From Rhizobium ruizarguesonis (GTDB lineage: Bacteria > Pseudomonadota > Alphaproteobacteria > Rhizobiales > Rhizobiaceae): a stretch of DNA of 64,000 nt. The stretch covers positions 62,001 through 126,000 of the forward strand of contig NZ_PQIG01000024.1 in NCBI RefSeq assembly GCF_012349115.1, written 5' to 3'. Under the pieces are notes generated by a model. It was not told the origin of the DNA and searched no databases. It worked only from the letters and a program-made list of their open reading frames with translations. This document shows positions 17,836 through 26,709 of the stretch, one piece after another (positions within the stretch are counted from its first letter, which is position 1; each line of letters opens with the position of its first letter). The translations under genes were made by a program, and so were the position numbers.

Positions 17836-18834
17836 GTGTTCAGATACATTCTCTGGCGCATCGCCGCCATGGTGCCGACGCTCTTCGTCATTTCAGCGCT
17901 GGTCTTCACCATCATCGAGCTGCCGCCGGGCGACTTCTTCGAGAGCCAGATCGCCGAGCTGCGCGCCTCCGGCGAGACCGCCAACCTCCAGGAAATCGAG
18001 GAGATGCGCCAGCAATACGGCTTCGACAAGCCGGAGATCGTGCGCTATTTCTACTGGGTCGGCGGCATGCTGCACGGCGATTTCGGCTATTCCTTCGAAT
18101 ACCAGCTGCCGGTCTCCGACGTGGTCGGCGATCGTCTGTGGCTGACGATGCTCGTCTCCTTCACGACGATCCTGCTCACCTGGCTGATCGCCTTTCCGAT
18201 CGGCATCTATTCGGCCACGCACCAGTACAGCTGGGGTGATTACGGGCTGACCTTCCTCGGCCTGATGGGCATCGCCATTCCGAACTTCATGCTGGCGCTG
18301 ATCCTGATGTATTTCGCCAATATCTGGTTCGGCATCTCGATCGGCCATCTGATGGACCAGCAATATATCTCGGCGCCGATGAGCTGGGCGAAGGCGCAGT
18401 CGATCCTCGCCCATCTCTGGATCCCCGTCATCATCGTCGGCACGGCCGGCACCGCCGGCATGATCCGGCGGCTGCGCGCCAATTTGCTCGACGAGATGCA
18501 GAAGCAGTATGTCGTCACCGCCCGCGCCAAGGGCCTGCCGCCGCTCAAGGCGCTGGTCAAATACCCGCTGCGCATGGCGCTCAACTTCTTCGTCGCCGAT
18601 ATCGGCTCGATCCTGCCGTCGATCATCTCGGGCGCCGAGATCGTCGCGATCGTGCTGTCGCTCGAGACGACGGGGCCGATGCTCATCAAGGCGCTGCAGA
18701 GCCAGGACATGTATCTCGCCGGCTCCTTCCTGATGTTCCTGGCCTTCCTCAACGTCATCGGCGTGCTGATCTCCGACATCGCGCTCGGCTTCCTCGATCC
18801 CCGCATCCGTCTGCAAGGCAGGAGCACCAAATAA
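17836..18834 (+). CDS. oligopeptide-type ABC permease, DppB-like
   Basis: This is an inner-membrane permease of 332 residues that begins with GTG at 17836, following an AGGAGG-like site. It opens MFRYILWRIAAMVPTLF and has ~six hydrophobic segments. The docking loop is visible as VVTARAKGLPPLKALVKYPLR. It pairs with the DppC-like permease encoded next, whose ATG overlaps its stop codon (TAATG). It is part of the five-component importer read from 14036. Confidence 0.94.
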   Translation: MFRYILWRIAAMVPTLFVISALVFTIIELPPGDFFESQIAELRASGETANLQEIEEMRQQYGFDKPEIVRYFYWVGGMLHGDFGYSFEYQLPVSDVVGDRLWLTMLVSFTTILLTWLIAFPIGIYSATHQYSWGDYGLTFLGLMGIAIPNFMLALILMYFANIWFGISIGHLMDQQYISAPMSWAKAQSILAHLWIPVIIVGTAGTAGMIRRLRANLLDEMQKQYVVTARAKGLPPLKALVKYPLRMALNFFVADIGSILPSIISGAEIVAIVLSLETTGPMLIKALQSQDMYLAGSFLMFLAFLNVIGVLISDIALGFLDPRIRLQGRSTK

Positions 18835-20006
18835 TGTCGCCCCTTCCCGCACCCGGCGCGCCGCTTCCACATTACGTCTCGACCGCGCCTTTCGATCCGC
18901 GTGCGACCGAAAGCATGACGGCGGCGCAATCGCGCATCCATCTCGCCTCGCAGAAGCAGCTGATGTGGTGGAAGTTCAAGCAGCACAAGCTGGCCTTGAT
19001 CTCCGGCATCTTTCTCGCCGCCGTCTACCTGATGATCCTGATCGTCGAGTTCCTGGCGCCCTACGGCCTGCACACCCGCAATGTCGATTTCATCCACGCG
19101 CCGCCACAAACCATCCACTTTTTCGACAAGGGCAGCTTCGTCGGTCCCTACGTCTACGGCCGCAGCATGACGCTCGATATCGACACGCTGCACCGCGTCT
19201 ATACCGACAAGACGAACGACGTGCAGCCGATCCGTTTCTTCTGCCGCGGCGATGCCTATAAATTCTGGGGCGTTGTCGCCTCGAACTATCACCTCGTCTG
19301 CCCGGCGATCGGCGGCCAGATGTTCCTGCTCGGCACCGACCGGCTCGGTCGCGACGTGCTGTCGCGCATTCTCTACGGCGCGCGGATATCGCTGACGATC
19401 GGTCTGATCGGCATTTCGATCAGCTTCGTGCTCGGCATCGTCATCGGCGGCCTTGCCGGTTATCGCGGCGGCATTTTCGATCTCATCGTCCAGCGCCTGA
19501 TCGAAGTGCTGCAATCGCTGCCGAGCCTGCCGCTGTGGATGGCGCTGGCCGCCATCATGCCGGTGACGTGGAGCCCGATCGTCATCTATTTCGGCATCAC
19601 CGTCATCCTCGGCATCATCGACTGGACGGGGCTGGCGCGTGCCGTGCGCTCCAAGCTCCTGGCGTTGCGCGAGGAGGATTATGTCCAGGCCGCACAGCTG
19701 ATGGGCGCCAGCACGCCGCGCATCATCGGCCGGCATCTGGTGCCGGGCTTCATGTCGCATCTCATTGCTTCGGCGACGATTTCAATCCCCGGCATGATCC
19801 TTGGAGAGACCGCGCTCTCCTTCCTCGGCCTCGGCCTTCGTCCGCCGATCACCAGCTGGGGCATTCTGCTGACCGAGGCAAAAAGCGTCAGCGTCATCGC
19901 CTTCTATCCGTGGCTGCTCTATCCGATCATTCCTGTTGTTCTTGTCATTTTGGCGTTCAACTTTCTGGGAGACGGCTTGCGTGATGCGGCAGATCCCTAC
20001 AAATAG
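18834..20006 (+). CDS. oligopeptide-type ABC permease, DppC-like
   Basis: This 390-residue permease has an N-terminal cytosolic stretch and a first membrane helix near residues 50-75. An unusually long periplasmic segment of about 90 residues precedes the canonical LLGTDRLGRDVLSRILYGAR. The docking loop reads DYVQAAQLMGASTPRI. Typical DppC/OppC proteins are about 300 residues, so the extra length lies in that periplasmic loop, which contains two Cys (FFCRG and HLVCP). This extension is typical of a YejE-like branch. It ends the importer gene set; the glycosyltransferase genes follow after about 100 bases. Confidence 0.93.
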   Translation: MSPLPAPGAPLPHYVSTAPFDPRATESMTAAQSRIHLASQKQLMWWKFKQHKLALISGIFLAAVYLMILIVEFLAPYGLHTRNVDFIHAPPQTIHFFDKGSFVGPYVYGRSMTLDIDTLHRVYTDKTNDVQPIRFFCRGDAYKFWGVVASNYHLVCPAIGGQMFLLGTDRLGRDVLSRILYGARISLTIGLIGISISFVLGIVIGGLAGYRGGIFDLIVQRLIEVLQSLPSLPLWMALAAIMPVTWSPIVIYFGITVILGIIDWTGLARAVRSKLLALREEDYVQAAQLMGASTPRIIGRHLVPGFMSHLIASATISIPGMILGETALSFLGLGLRPPITSWGILLTEAKSVSVIAFYPWLLYPIIPVVLVILAFNFLGDGLRDAADPYK

Positions 20007-20102
20007 CAGGAAACGCGGCGGCCCCTCACGGCACCGCTCCCACCCCTTGGCCTCCGGACGGTGGGGGTACTAAGTATGTTGCTCACCCCAGAAGGGATGC
20101 CC

Positions 20103-21311
20103 ATGTCCAGACGTCTCGAAGATGCGCGCATCCTCATGTACAGCCACGACACTTTCGGTCTCGGCCATCTGCGCCGCTGTCGCGCCATCGCCCATGCGCT
20201 GGTCGAGGATTATCGCGGCCTCAACATTCTGATCATTTCGGGTGCCACGATCGCCGGCGCCTTCGACTACCGCGCCCGCGTCGACTTCGTGAAGATCCCG
20301 AGCGTCATCAAGCTGCGCAACGGCGAATATACGTCGCTTGCCAGCCATATCGACCTGCACGAGACGCTGAAGATGCGCGAATCGAGCATTCGCCACACGG
20401 CCGAGACCTTCCAGCCCGATATCTTCATCGTCGACAAGGAACCGATGGGCCTGAAGGGCGAAGTCGAGGATACGCTCGCCTATCTCAAGGCCCGCGGCAC
20501 CGTTCTGGTGCTGGGGCTTCGCGAGATCATGGATGCGCCGCATCTGCTCGAGGCCGAGTGGAAGAAGAACAGCATCATGCAGAAGATCGACCAATATTAC
20601 GATAGCGTCTGGGTCTATGGTCCGCCGGATTTCTACGATCCGCTGATCGGCCTCGACGTGCCGGCCAGCCTGCGCCGGAAGATGGATTTCGTCGGCTTCC
20701 TGCAGCGCAGCGTCTCCAGGGGCAAGACCTCGATCAACGCCCGCAAGGACAATTACATCCTCGTCACGACAGGCGGCGGCGGTGACGGCTCCGATCTCGT
20801 CCACGACGTCATGAACGCCTACGAGGCCGACCCGACGCTGACGCAGAAGGCGCTCGTGGTGCTCGGGCCCTATATGCCGGCCGCCGAGCGCGCCAAGCTG
20901 GTGCAGAAGGGAGAAGCCATTCCCTATATCGAGGTGATCGAGTTCGACAATCACATGGAAGAGCTGATCGACAGCGCCACCGGCGTTGTCGCCATGGGCG
21001 GCTACAACACCTATTGCGAGATCCTCTCCTTCGACAAACCGGCGCTCATCGTGCCGCGTGTCAAGCCACGCGAGGAACAGCTGCTGCGCGCCCAGCGGGC
21101 AAGCGAGCTCGGCCTCGTCGACATGCTGCTGCCGGAACAGTCCGTCGACCCGACAATCATGGCCGAGGCGCTGAAGCGTCTGCCTTCCCGCCAGCCACCG
21201 TCAAAGAGCGGCGGCAATATGCGTCTCGAAGGGTTGGACCATATCTCGCAGACCGTCGGCCGGTGGATCGACGGCCGCGGCAGCCACCTTTCCCTCGTCG
21301 GCGCGGAATAG
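20103..21311 (+). CDS. MurG/GT28-like predicted glycosyltransferase (first)
   Basis: The 402-residue protein belongs to the predicted glycosyltransferase group COG4671. The N-terminal motif SHDTFGLGHLRRCRAIAHAL is the donor-proximal glycine-rich loop shared with MurG. The C-terminal half has GGGGDGSDLV and the sugar-nucleotide motif MGGYNTYCEILSF. The ATG at 20103 follows an AGAAGGGA ribosome site, and two upstream in-frame starts are less likely. It is followed by a GT4-type enzyme and a second COG4671 member, so the three presumably build one glycan. Acceptor and donor are unknown. Confidence 0.88.
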   Translation: MSRRLEDARILMYSHDTFGLGHLRRCRAIAHALVEDYRGLNILIISGATIAGAFDYRARVDFVKIPSVIKLRNGEYTSLASHIDLHETLKMRESSIRHTAETFQPDIFIVDKEPMGLKGEVEDTLAYLKARGTVLVLGLREIMDAPHLLEAEWKKNSIMQKIDQYYDSVWVYGPPDFYDPLIGLDVPASLRRKMDFVGFLQRSVSRGKTSINARKDNYILVTTGGGGDGSDLVHDVMNAYEADPTLTQKALVVLGPYMPAAERAKLVQKGEAIPYIEVIEFDNHMEELIDSATGVVAMGGYNTYCEILSFDKPALIVPRVKPREEQLLRAQRASELGLVDMLLPEQSVDPTIMAEALKRLPSRQPPSKSGGNMRLEGLDHISQTVGRWIDGRGSHLSLVGAE

Positions 21312-21320
21312 GGCAAAGCG

Positions 21321-22568
21321 TTGCCGCCACGCCGCAAGATCCTCGTCGTGCTGAAAGGCTATCCCCGCCTTTCGGAAACCTTCATCGCCCAGGAGCTGCT
21401 CGGCCTCGAAAAGGCCGGCTTCGACCTGACGCTGATTTCGATGCGCCGGCCGACCGACAAGAAGCGCCATCCCGTGCATGACGAGATCCGGGCGCGGGTC
21501 GTCTATCTGCCGGAATATCTGCACGAGGAGCCGATTCGCGTGCTGAAGGGCCTCATCGCCGGCTTCTCCAGACCCCGCTTCAAGGCGCTGATGAAACGCT
21601 TCCTCGCCGACCTCAAGCGCGACATCTCCCGCAACCGCTTCCGCCGTCTCGGCCAGGCGCTGGTGCTTGGGCGCGAATGGCCGGACGAGGGCGAATGGCT
21701 GCATGCCCATTTCATCCACACGCCGGCCTCGGTGACGGAATATGCGAGCATCCTGACCGGCACGCCCTGGACCTGTTCGGCGCACGCCAAGGACATCTGG
21801 ACGTCGCCCGACTGGGAGCTGCAGGAAAAACTCGGCAGCGCCCGCTGGGCGGTCACCTGCACCAGGACGGGCTACGAACACATGCGGGCGTTGACCGACC
21901 GAAAGGATGCGGTGCATCTGAGTTATCACGGTCTCGATCTCGCCCGTTTCGGCCATTTTGCCGGCGAGCGTTCGAACCGAACCGGCAGCGACCCCGACGA
22001 TCCGGCCTTCATCCTCAGCGTTGGCCGCGCCGTCGAGAAGAAGGGTTACGACGTGCTGCTGCGCGCGCTGGCGCTGCTGCCTGCCAACCTTCACTGGCGC
22101 ATGGACCATATCGGCGGCGGCGAGGAGCTTGCGAAGCTGAAGGCGCTCGCCAGCGAACTCGGTATCTCCGGCCGCATCGTCTGGAAGGGTGCGATGGCGC
22201 AGGAAGACGTGCTCGATCATTACCGCCGCGCCGACCTCTTCGCGCTGGCCTGCCGGATCGCCGCCAACGGCGACCGCGACGGCCTGCCGAACGTGCTGGT
22301 CGAAGCCTCGAGCCAGCGGCTCGTCTGCGTCTCGACGGAAGTATCCGGCGTGCCGGAGCTCCTGAAGAACGGTGAAAACGGCCTCGTCGTGCCGCCGGAG
22401 GATCCGGCGCTGCTGGCCAGGGCGCTGGAGGCGGCGATCCGCGACCCGGCACTGCGCAAGCGCCTCGGCGACGCCGCCGAAAGCCAGGTGCGCGAACATT
22501 TCGACTATCACTCCAGCATCCGACAGCTCACCGGCCTGTTCGAGGCCGAATGGCAGAAGGCGTCATGA
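21321..22568 (+). CDS. GT4-family glycosyltransferase
   Basis: This 415-residue GT-B enzyme resembles retaining GT4 glycosyltransferases such as those of colanic acid synthesis. The N terminus has KGYPRLSETFIAQEL, and the C-terminal domain has SVGRAVEKKGYDVLL and the nucleotide-sugar motif DGLPNVLVEASSQRL (the E-x7-E region). The start is TTG at 21321, ten bases after the preceding stop; no ATG gives a better N terminus. Its stop overlaps the next start as ATGA, indicating coupled translation. It probably adds a hexose within the glycan made by this cluster. Confidence 0.9.
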   Translation: MPPRRKILVVLKGYPRLSETFIAQELLGLEKAGFDLTLISMRRPTDKKRHPVHDEIRARVVYLPEYLHEEPIRVLKGLIAGFSRPRFKALMKRFLADLKRDISRNRFRRLGQALVLGREWPDEGEWLHAHFIHTPASVTEYASILTGTPWTCSAHAKDIWTSPDWELQEKLGSARWAVTCTRTGYEHMRALTDRKDAVHLSYHGLDLARFGHFAGERSNRTGSDPDDPAFILSVGRAVEKKGYDVLLRALALLPANLHWRMDHIGGGEELAKLKALASELGISGRIVWKGAMAQEDVLDHYRRADLFALACRIAANGDRDGLPNVLVEASSQRLVCVSTEVSGVPELLKNGENGLVVPPEDPALLARALEAAIRDPALRKRLGDAAESQVREHFDYHSSIRQLTGLFEAEWQKAS

Positions 22569-23710
22569 CGACACCGCGTATTTTCTTCTATGTCCAGCAT
22601 CTGCTCGGCATCGGCCACATAGCCCGCGCCAGCCGCATCGCCAATGCATTGGTGAAAGACGGTTTTGACGTGACTGTCGTGACCGGCGGCCTGCCGGTGC
22701 CGGGCTTTCCGGGCGAAGGCATAAAGACCGTGGCCTTGCCAGCAGTCGTCGCCAGCAATGCCGGTTTCTCCGGCCTCGCCGATGCCGATGGCCGGCCAGC
22801 CGGCGAGGATTTCCTCCATGCCCGCCGCCAGCTGCTGCTCGATGCCTTTCATGCCGCAAGGCCTAATGTCGTCATCATCGAGGCCTTCCCCTTCGGCCGG
22901 CGACAGATGCGCTTCGAACTCCTGCCCCTGCTCGCGGCGATCGAAAAGGCCGAACCGCGGCCGAAACTCTTGAGCTCGGTGCGCGACATCCTGCAGGAAA
23001 ACCGCAAGGCCGGCCGCGACGCGGAGACGGTCACGCTGGTCAAGGACCATTTCGATGCCGTGCTCGTCCACGGCGATCCCGATTTCGTCAGGCTTGAGGA
23101 CACCTTCCCGCTGACATCAGAGATCGCCGACAGGCTGCTTTATACCGGCCTCGTCGCAGCCCCGCCGGCGCCGGAACCGACCGAGACATTCGACATCATC
23201 GCATCGGCGGGCGGCGGTGCGGTCGGTGCTGCGCTGATCGGCGCGGCCAAAGAGGCGGCAGCGCTGTTGCCCGCCGATCTTCGCTGGCTGCTGGTCGCCG
23301 GCCCGAACCTGCCGGAGGCAGATTTCGCCGCACTGTCTGAGGACGCGGCCCCGAATGTGACGCTGGTGCGTTTCCGCAAGGATTTTCCCTCGCTGCTGCG
23401 TGGCGCCAAGGTCTCGATTTCGCAAGCAGGCTACAACACGGTCGGCGATCTCCTGCGCACCGCGTGCCGGGCGATCCTCGTCCCCTTCGTCGCCGGCGGC
23501 GAGACCGAGCAGACGGTGCGCGCCGAACGGCTGCAGGCGCTCGGCCTTGCCGATATTCTGCCGGAATACGGACTGACGCCGGGCCATGTGAAAGAGGCCG
23601 TCGAAAAGGCGCTCACCGTACAGCCAAGGGGATCGGTCCTGCTCGACCTCGACGGGGCGGAGAAAACCGCCCTCATCATTCGCTCCATGATTGCCGAATC
23701 CCTCGCCTAA
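22565..23710 (+). CDS. MurG/GT28-like predicted glycosyltransferase (second)
   Basis: A second COG4671-type protein, 381 residues. It has the N-terminal YVQHLLGIGHIARASRIANAL loop, here split as HLLGIGHIARAS plus RIANAL, and the C-terminal QAGYNTVGDLL motif for sugar-nucleotide binding. It is shorter than the relative at 20103 and clearly paralogous to it. Translation is coupled to the GT4 gene by an ATGA overlap. About 180 bases separate it from the degenerate ABC exporter that follows on the same strand. Confidence 0.88.
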   Translation: MTTPRIFFYVQHLLGIGHIARASRIANALVKDGFDVTVVTGGLPVPGFPGEGIKTVALPAVVASNAGFSGLADADGRPAGEDFLHARRQLLLDAFHAARPNVVIIEAFPFGRRQMRFELLPLLAAIEKAEPRPKLLSSVRDILQENRKAGRDAETVTLVKDHFDAVLVHGDPDFVRLEDTFPLTSEIADRLLYTGLVAAPPAPEPTETFDIIASAGGGAVGAALIGAAKEAAALLPADLRWLLVAGPNLPEADFAALSEDAAPNVTLVRFRKDFPSLLRGAKVSISQAGYNTVGDLLRTACRAILVPFVAGGETEQTVRAERLQALGLADILPEYGLTPGHVKEAVEKALTVQPRGSVLLDLDGAEKTALIIRSMIAESLA

Positions 23711-23892
23711 TCCAAAATTCCTGTGGTATAAGCAATGTTCCGGCGAGAATCGGCACCTTTGCAGCCGGTCGCTTCGCCTTGTTTTCATTGCGATATCGGC
23801 GGTCCAGCTGCATGATCCTAATCTCAGAATTCCTCCCCGTCCCGGCGCCCGGCTCGCGCCCCCGGAATGTCCCAGCAAGCTGACGGTTAGCC

Positions 23893-26607
23893 ATGGAAAA
23901 AAGCCTCGCCCGCTACATCTGGAAGAACACGCGGCTGCAGCAGCTGTGGATTCTGGCTGTCGTCGCCGCCTCTATGGTGCCCTATTTCCTGTCCTTCGAC
24001 CTGCCGAAGCAGATCGTCAACGGACCGATCCAGGGAGACGGCTTCGAAGGTCCGGGCGCAAGGCAGACCTTCATGCATATTGCCTACGACATTCCGCTGA
24101 TCGGACATGTCGAATTCTTTCAAGGGTTGCAGCTCAACCGCTTCCAGATGTTGATGGCCCTCAGCCTGGTGTTTCTGGCGCTGGTGGTGCTGAACGGCCT
24201 CTTCAAGTTCTATATCAACACCTATAAGGGCCGGCTCGGCGAACGCATGCTGCGCCGGATCCGCTTCGAGCTCATCGACCGGGTGCTGCGCTTTCCGCCC
24301 ATCCATTTCAAGCGGGTAAAATCGGCCGAAATCGCCACCATGATCAAGGACGAGGTGGAGCCGATGGGCGGCTTCACCGGTGATGCCTTCGTCTCTCCTG
24401 CCCTTCTCGGCGGCCAGGCGATCACGGCGCTCGCCTTCATCATCGTGCAGAATTTCTGGCTCGGCATGATCGCCGCCGGCATCGTCGGCGTGCAGGCAAT
24501 CGTCATTCCCCGCATGCGCAAGCGCCTGCTGGATCTCGGCCGCCAGCGGCAGCTGACGGCGCGCGAGCTCTCCGGCCGCGTCGGCGAAATCGTCGACGGC
24601 ATCGGCACGATCCACGGCAACGATACATCGAACCTCGAACGCGCCGACATCGCCTCGCGGCTCGGCCGGATCTTCTCGATCCGCTACGACCTTTACCAGT
24701 GGAAGTTCCTGGTGAAGTTCATCAACAACTTCCTCGCCCAGGTCACGCCTTTCCTGTTTTACGCGATCGGCGGCTACCTGGCGCTGCAGGGCCGGCTCGA
24801 CATCGGCCAGCTCGTCGCCGTCATATCAGCCTATAAAGATCTGCCGGGTCCGCTGAAGGAACTGATCGACTGGGACCAGATGCGCCAGGACGTGCAGGTG
24901 AAGTACCAGCAGGTCTATGAGCAGTTCAATGTCGAGCCGCTGATCGACAGCCGCATCCAGGAACTGGCAACCGCCCCGGTCGGCGCGCTGACGGGCGCCT
25001 TCGTCGTCACCAACCTGTCGCTCTCCGACGACAGCGGCGCCCGCCTCGTCGACCACGTCTCCGTCGAGATCAAGCCGAACGAGACGGTGGCGATCGTCGG
25101 GCCGAACGGCAGCGGCGCGGAAGCCTTCGCCGAAGCGCTCGGCCGCATGGTCTGGCCGGACTCCGGCCGCATCACCATCGACGGCCGCGATCTCCTCGAC
25201 ATGCCGGAATCGATCACCGGCCGGCGGATCTCCTATGCCTCGTCCGACACCTTCTTCTTCCACGGCACGCTCGCCAGCAATCTGCTCTACGGCCTGAAAC
25301 ATGCGCCGATGACCGATCCGGTTTACGACGAGCGGGAAGCGCTGGAGTATAAATGGCATTCCGCCGAGGCGGAGAAAGCCGGCAATCCGACGCTCGACTT
25401 GAACAGCGACTGGGTGGACTACAAGGCCGCCGGCGCCAGCGGCCCCGAGGACATTCTGAAAGCGATCCGCCCGGTGCTCGACGCCGTCCTGATCTCGCAG
25501 GACATCCTCGATCTGGCGCTGCGCTCGACCGTCAACACCGACGTGCATGTGGCGCTCGGCGACCATGTCGTCGCGCTACGCGCCTCGCTCAGGGACCGGC
25601 TGCGCGACGAGGGGCTCGACACGATCGTCGTGCCTTTCGATTTCGACGCCTACAATGCCCAGGCGACGGTCGGCGAGAACCTGCTCTTCGGCACGATGAA
25701 GCGGCCTTTGATGACCAATCGCAGGCTTGCCGCGCATCCCTATTTCCAGCAGCTCTTCCGTGAGACCGGCCTCAGCACCGATCTCTACGACATGGGCCTC
25801 GAGATCGCCGAGAACGCCGTGGAACTCTTCCACGACCTGCCGCCGGACCATCCTTTCTTCCAGCAGCTGACCTTCATGACGGCCGACGACATCCCGACCT
25901 ACCAGGCGCTGCTGCAGAAGCTGCAAAGCCGCCGCTTCGAGGACGCCACGCCAGAGGAACGTTCGGCCATCATCCGACTGAGCTTTGCCTATATCGAGCC
26001 GCGCCATCGCTTCGGCTTGCTGACAAACGAACTCATGGAGAAGATCGTCAACGCCCGCAAGCAGTTCCACGAACATATTCCGGCCGATCTCGCCGAGCTG
26101 ATCGAGCGTTACGACGCCGAGCGTTTCACCCCGTCGGCAAGCCTGATGGACAATGTGCTCTTCGGCCGTATCGCCTATCAGCAGGCCGACGCCTCCGACC
26201 GCATCCGCGGCATCATGGGCGAACTCTTCGATGCGCTCGACCTTTATGACGACGTGCTGTCGATCGGCCTCGAATTCGACGTCGGCTCCGGCGGCAAGCG
26301 GCTGACCATGGTGCAGCGGCAGAAGCTGAACCTGGCCCGCGCGCTTTTGAAGCGCTCGGACTATTTCATCTTCAACCGGCCGCTGTCGGCGCTCGACCAG
26401 CGCGTTCAGGATCAGATCACCCGCAACATCATCGAAGGCCTGCATGAAGAAGGCCATCGGCCGGCGATCATCTGGGTGCTCTCCAATGCCCGGCTGGCCG
26501 AAATGTTCGACCGGATCCTGCTCTTTGACCGCGGCGGATTGGCGGAAGCCGGAAACTATCCGGAACTTTCCGAGAAAAACGGGATGTTCAAGGAACTGTT
26601 ATCGTAA
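23893..26607 (+). CDS. ABC exporter with degenerate ATPase and large insertion
   Basis: The 904-residue protein has a type I exporter membrane domain at about residues 15-330 (~six segments) and a C-terminal region recognisable as an ABC ATPase, but every catalytic motif is altered. Walker A is GPNGSGAE (403-410), lacking the Lys and Ser/Thr. The signature is GSGGKRL (798-804). Walker B reads YFIFNRPLSALD (824-835), with Asn828 and Arg829 replacing Asp and Glu. The H-loop His is missing (IIWVLSNARL). About 290 extra residues lie between Walker A and the signature; typical half exporters have about 600 residues. It probably does not hydrolyse ATP. It lies between the glycosyltransferases and a cyclic-nucleotide-binding protein. 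Confidence 0.9.
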   Translation: MEKSLARYIWKNTRLQQLWILAVVAASMVPYFLSFDLPKQIVNGPIQGDGFEGPGARQTFMHIAYDIPLIGHVEFFQGLQLNRFQMLMALSLVFLALVVLNGLFKFYINTYKGRLGERMLRRIRFELIDRVLRFPPIHFKRVKSAEIATMIKDEVEPMGGFTGDAFVSPALLGGQAITALAFIIVQNFWLGMIAAGIVGVQAIVIPRMRKRLLDLGRQRQLTARELSGRVGEIVDGIGTIHGNDTSNLERADIASRLGRIFSIRYDLYQWKFLVKFINNFLAQVTPFLFYAIGGYLALQGRLDIGQLVAVISAYKDLPGPLKELIDWDQMRQDVQVKYQQVYEQFNVEPLIDSRIQELATAPVGALTGAFVVTNLSLSDDSGARLVDHVSVEIKPNETVAIVGPNGSGAEAFAEALGRMVWPDSGRITIDGRDLLDMPESITGRRISYASSDTFFFHGTLASNLLYGLKHAPMTDPVYDEREALEYKWHSAEAEKAGNPTLDLNSDWVDYKAAGASGPEDILKAIRPVLDAVLISQDILDLALRSTVNTDVHVALGDHVVALRASLRDRLRDEGLDTIVVPFDFDAYNAQATVGENLLFGTMKRPLMTNRRLAAHPYFQQLFRETGLSTDLYDMGLEIAENAVELFHDLPPDHPFFQQLTFMTADDIPTYQALLQKLQSRRFEDATPEERSAIIRLSFAYIEPRHRFGLLTNELMEKIVNARKQFHEHIPADLAELIERYDAERFTPSASLMDNVLFGRIAYQQADASDRIRGIMGELFDALDLYDDVLSIGLEFDVGSGGKRLTMVQRQKLNLARALLKRSDYFIFNRPLSALDQRVQDQITRNIIEGLHEEGHRPAIIWVLSNARLAEMFDRILLFDRGGLAEAGNYPELSEKNGMFKELLS

Positions 26608-26631
26608 TATTCTATAGGGGCGGCGATGGTG

Positions 26632-26653
26632 GGTGTTCCCGATGGGGAACACC
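26632..26653. other. perfect hairpin between exporter and cNMP-binding gene
   Basis: GGTGTTCCC (26632-26640) and GGGAACACC (26645-26653) form a perfect 9-bp stem with a four-base loop. There is no T-run after it, so it is not a standard terminator. It may stabilise an mRNA end or bind a regulator. The gap between the two genes is about 100 bases. Confidence 0.5.
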
Positions 26654-26709
26654 TCGGAGTTTGAAGATGCCTGGTCCTGCGGACCCTGCGTCAGGGGATT
26701 GAAACGCTC

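Noticed and set aside
18240..19760. 506-codon open frame opposite the two permeases
   Set aside because: Its sequence is the low-complexity reverse reading of membrane-helix codons; no domain is visible.
26632..26653. terminator between ABC exporter and cNMP-binding genes
   Set aside because: The stem is perfect, but no T-run follows on either strand.
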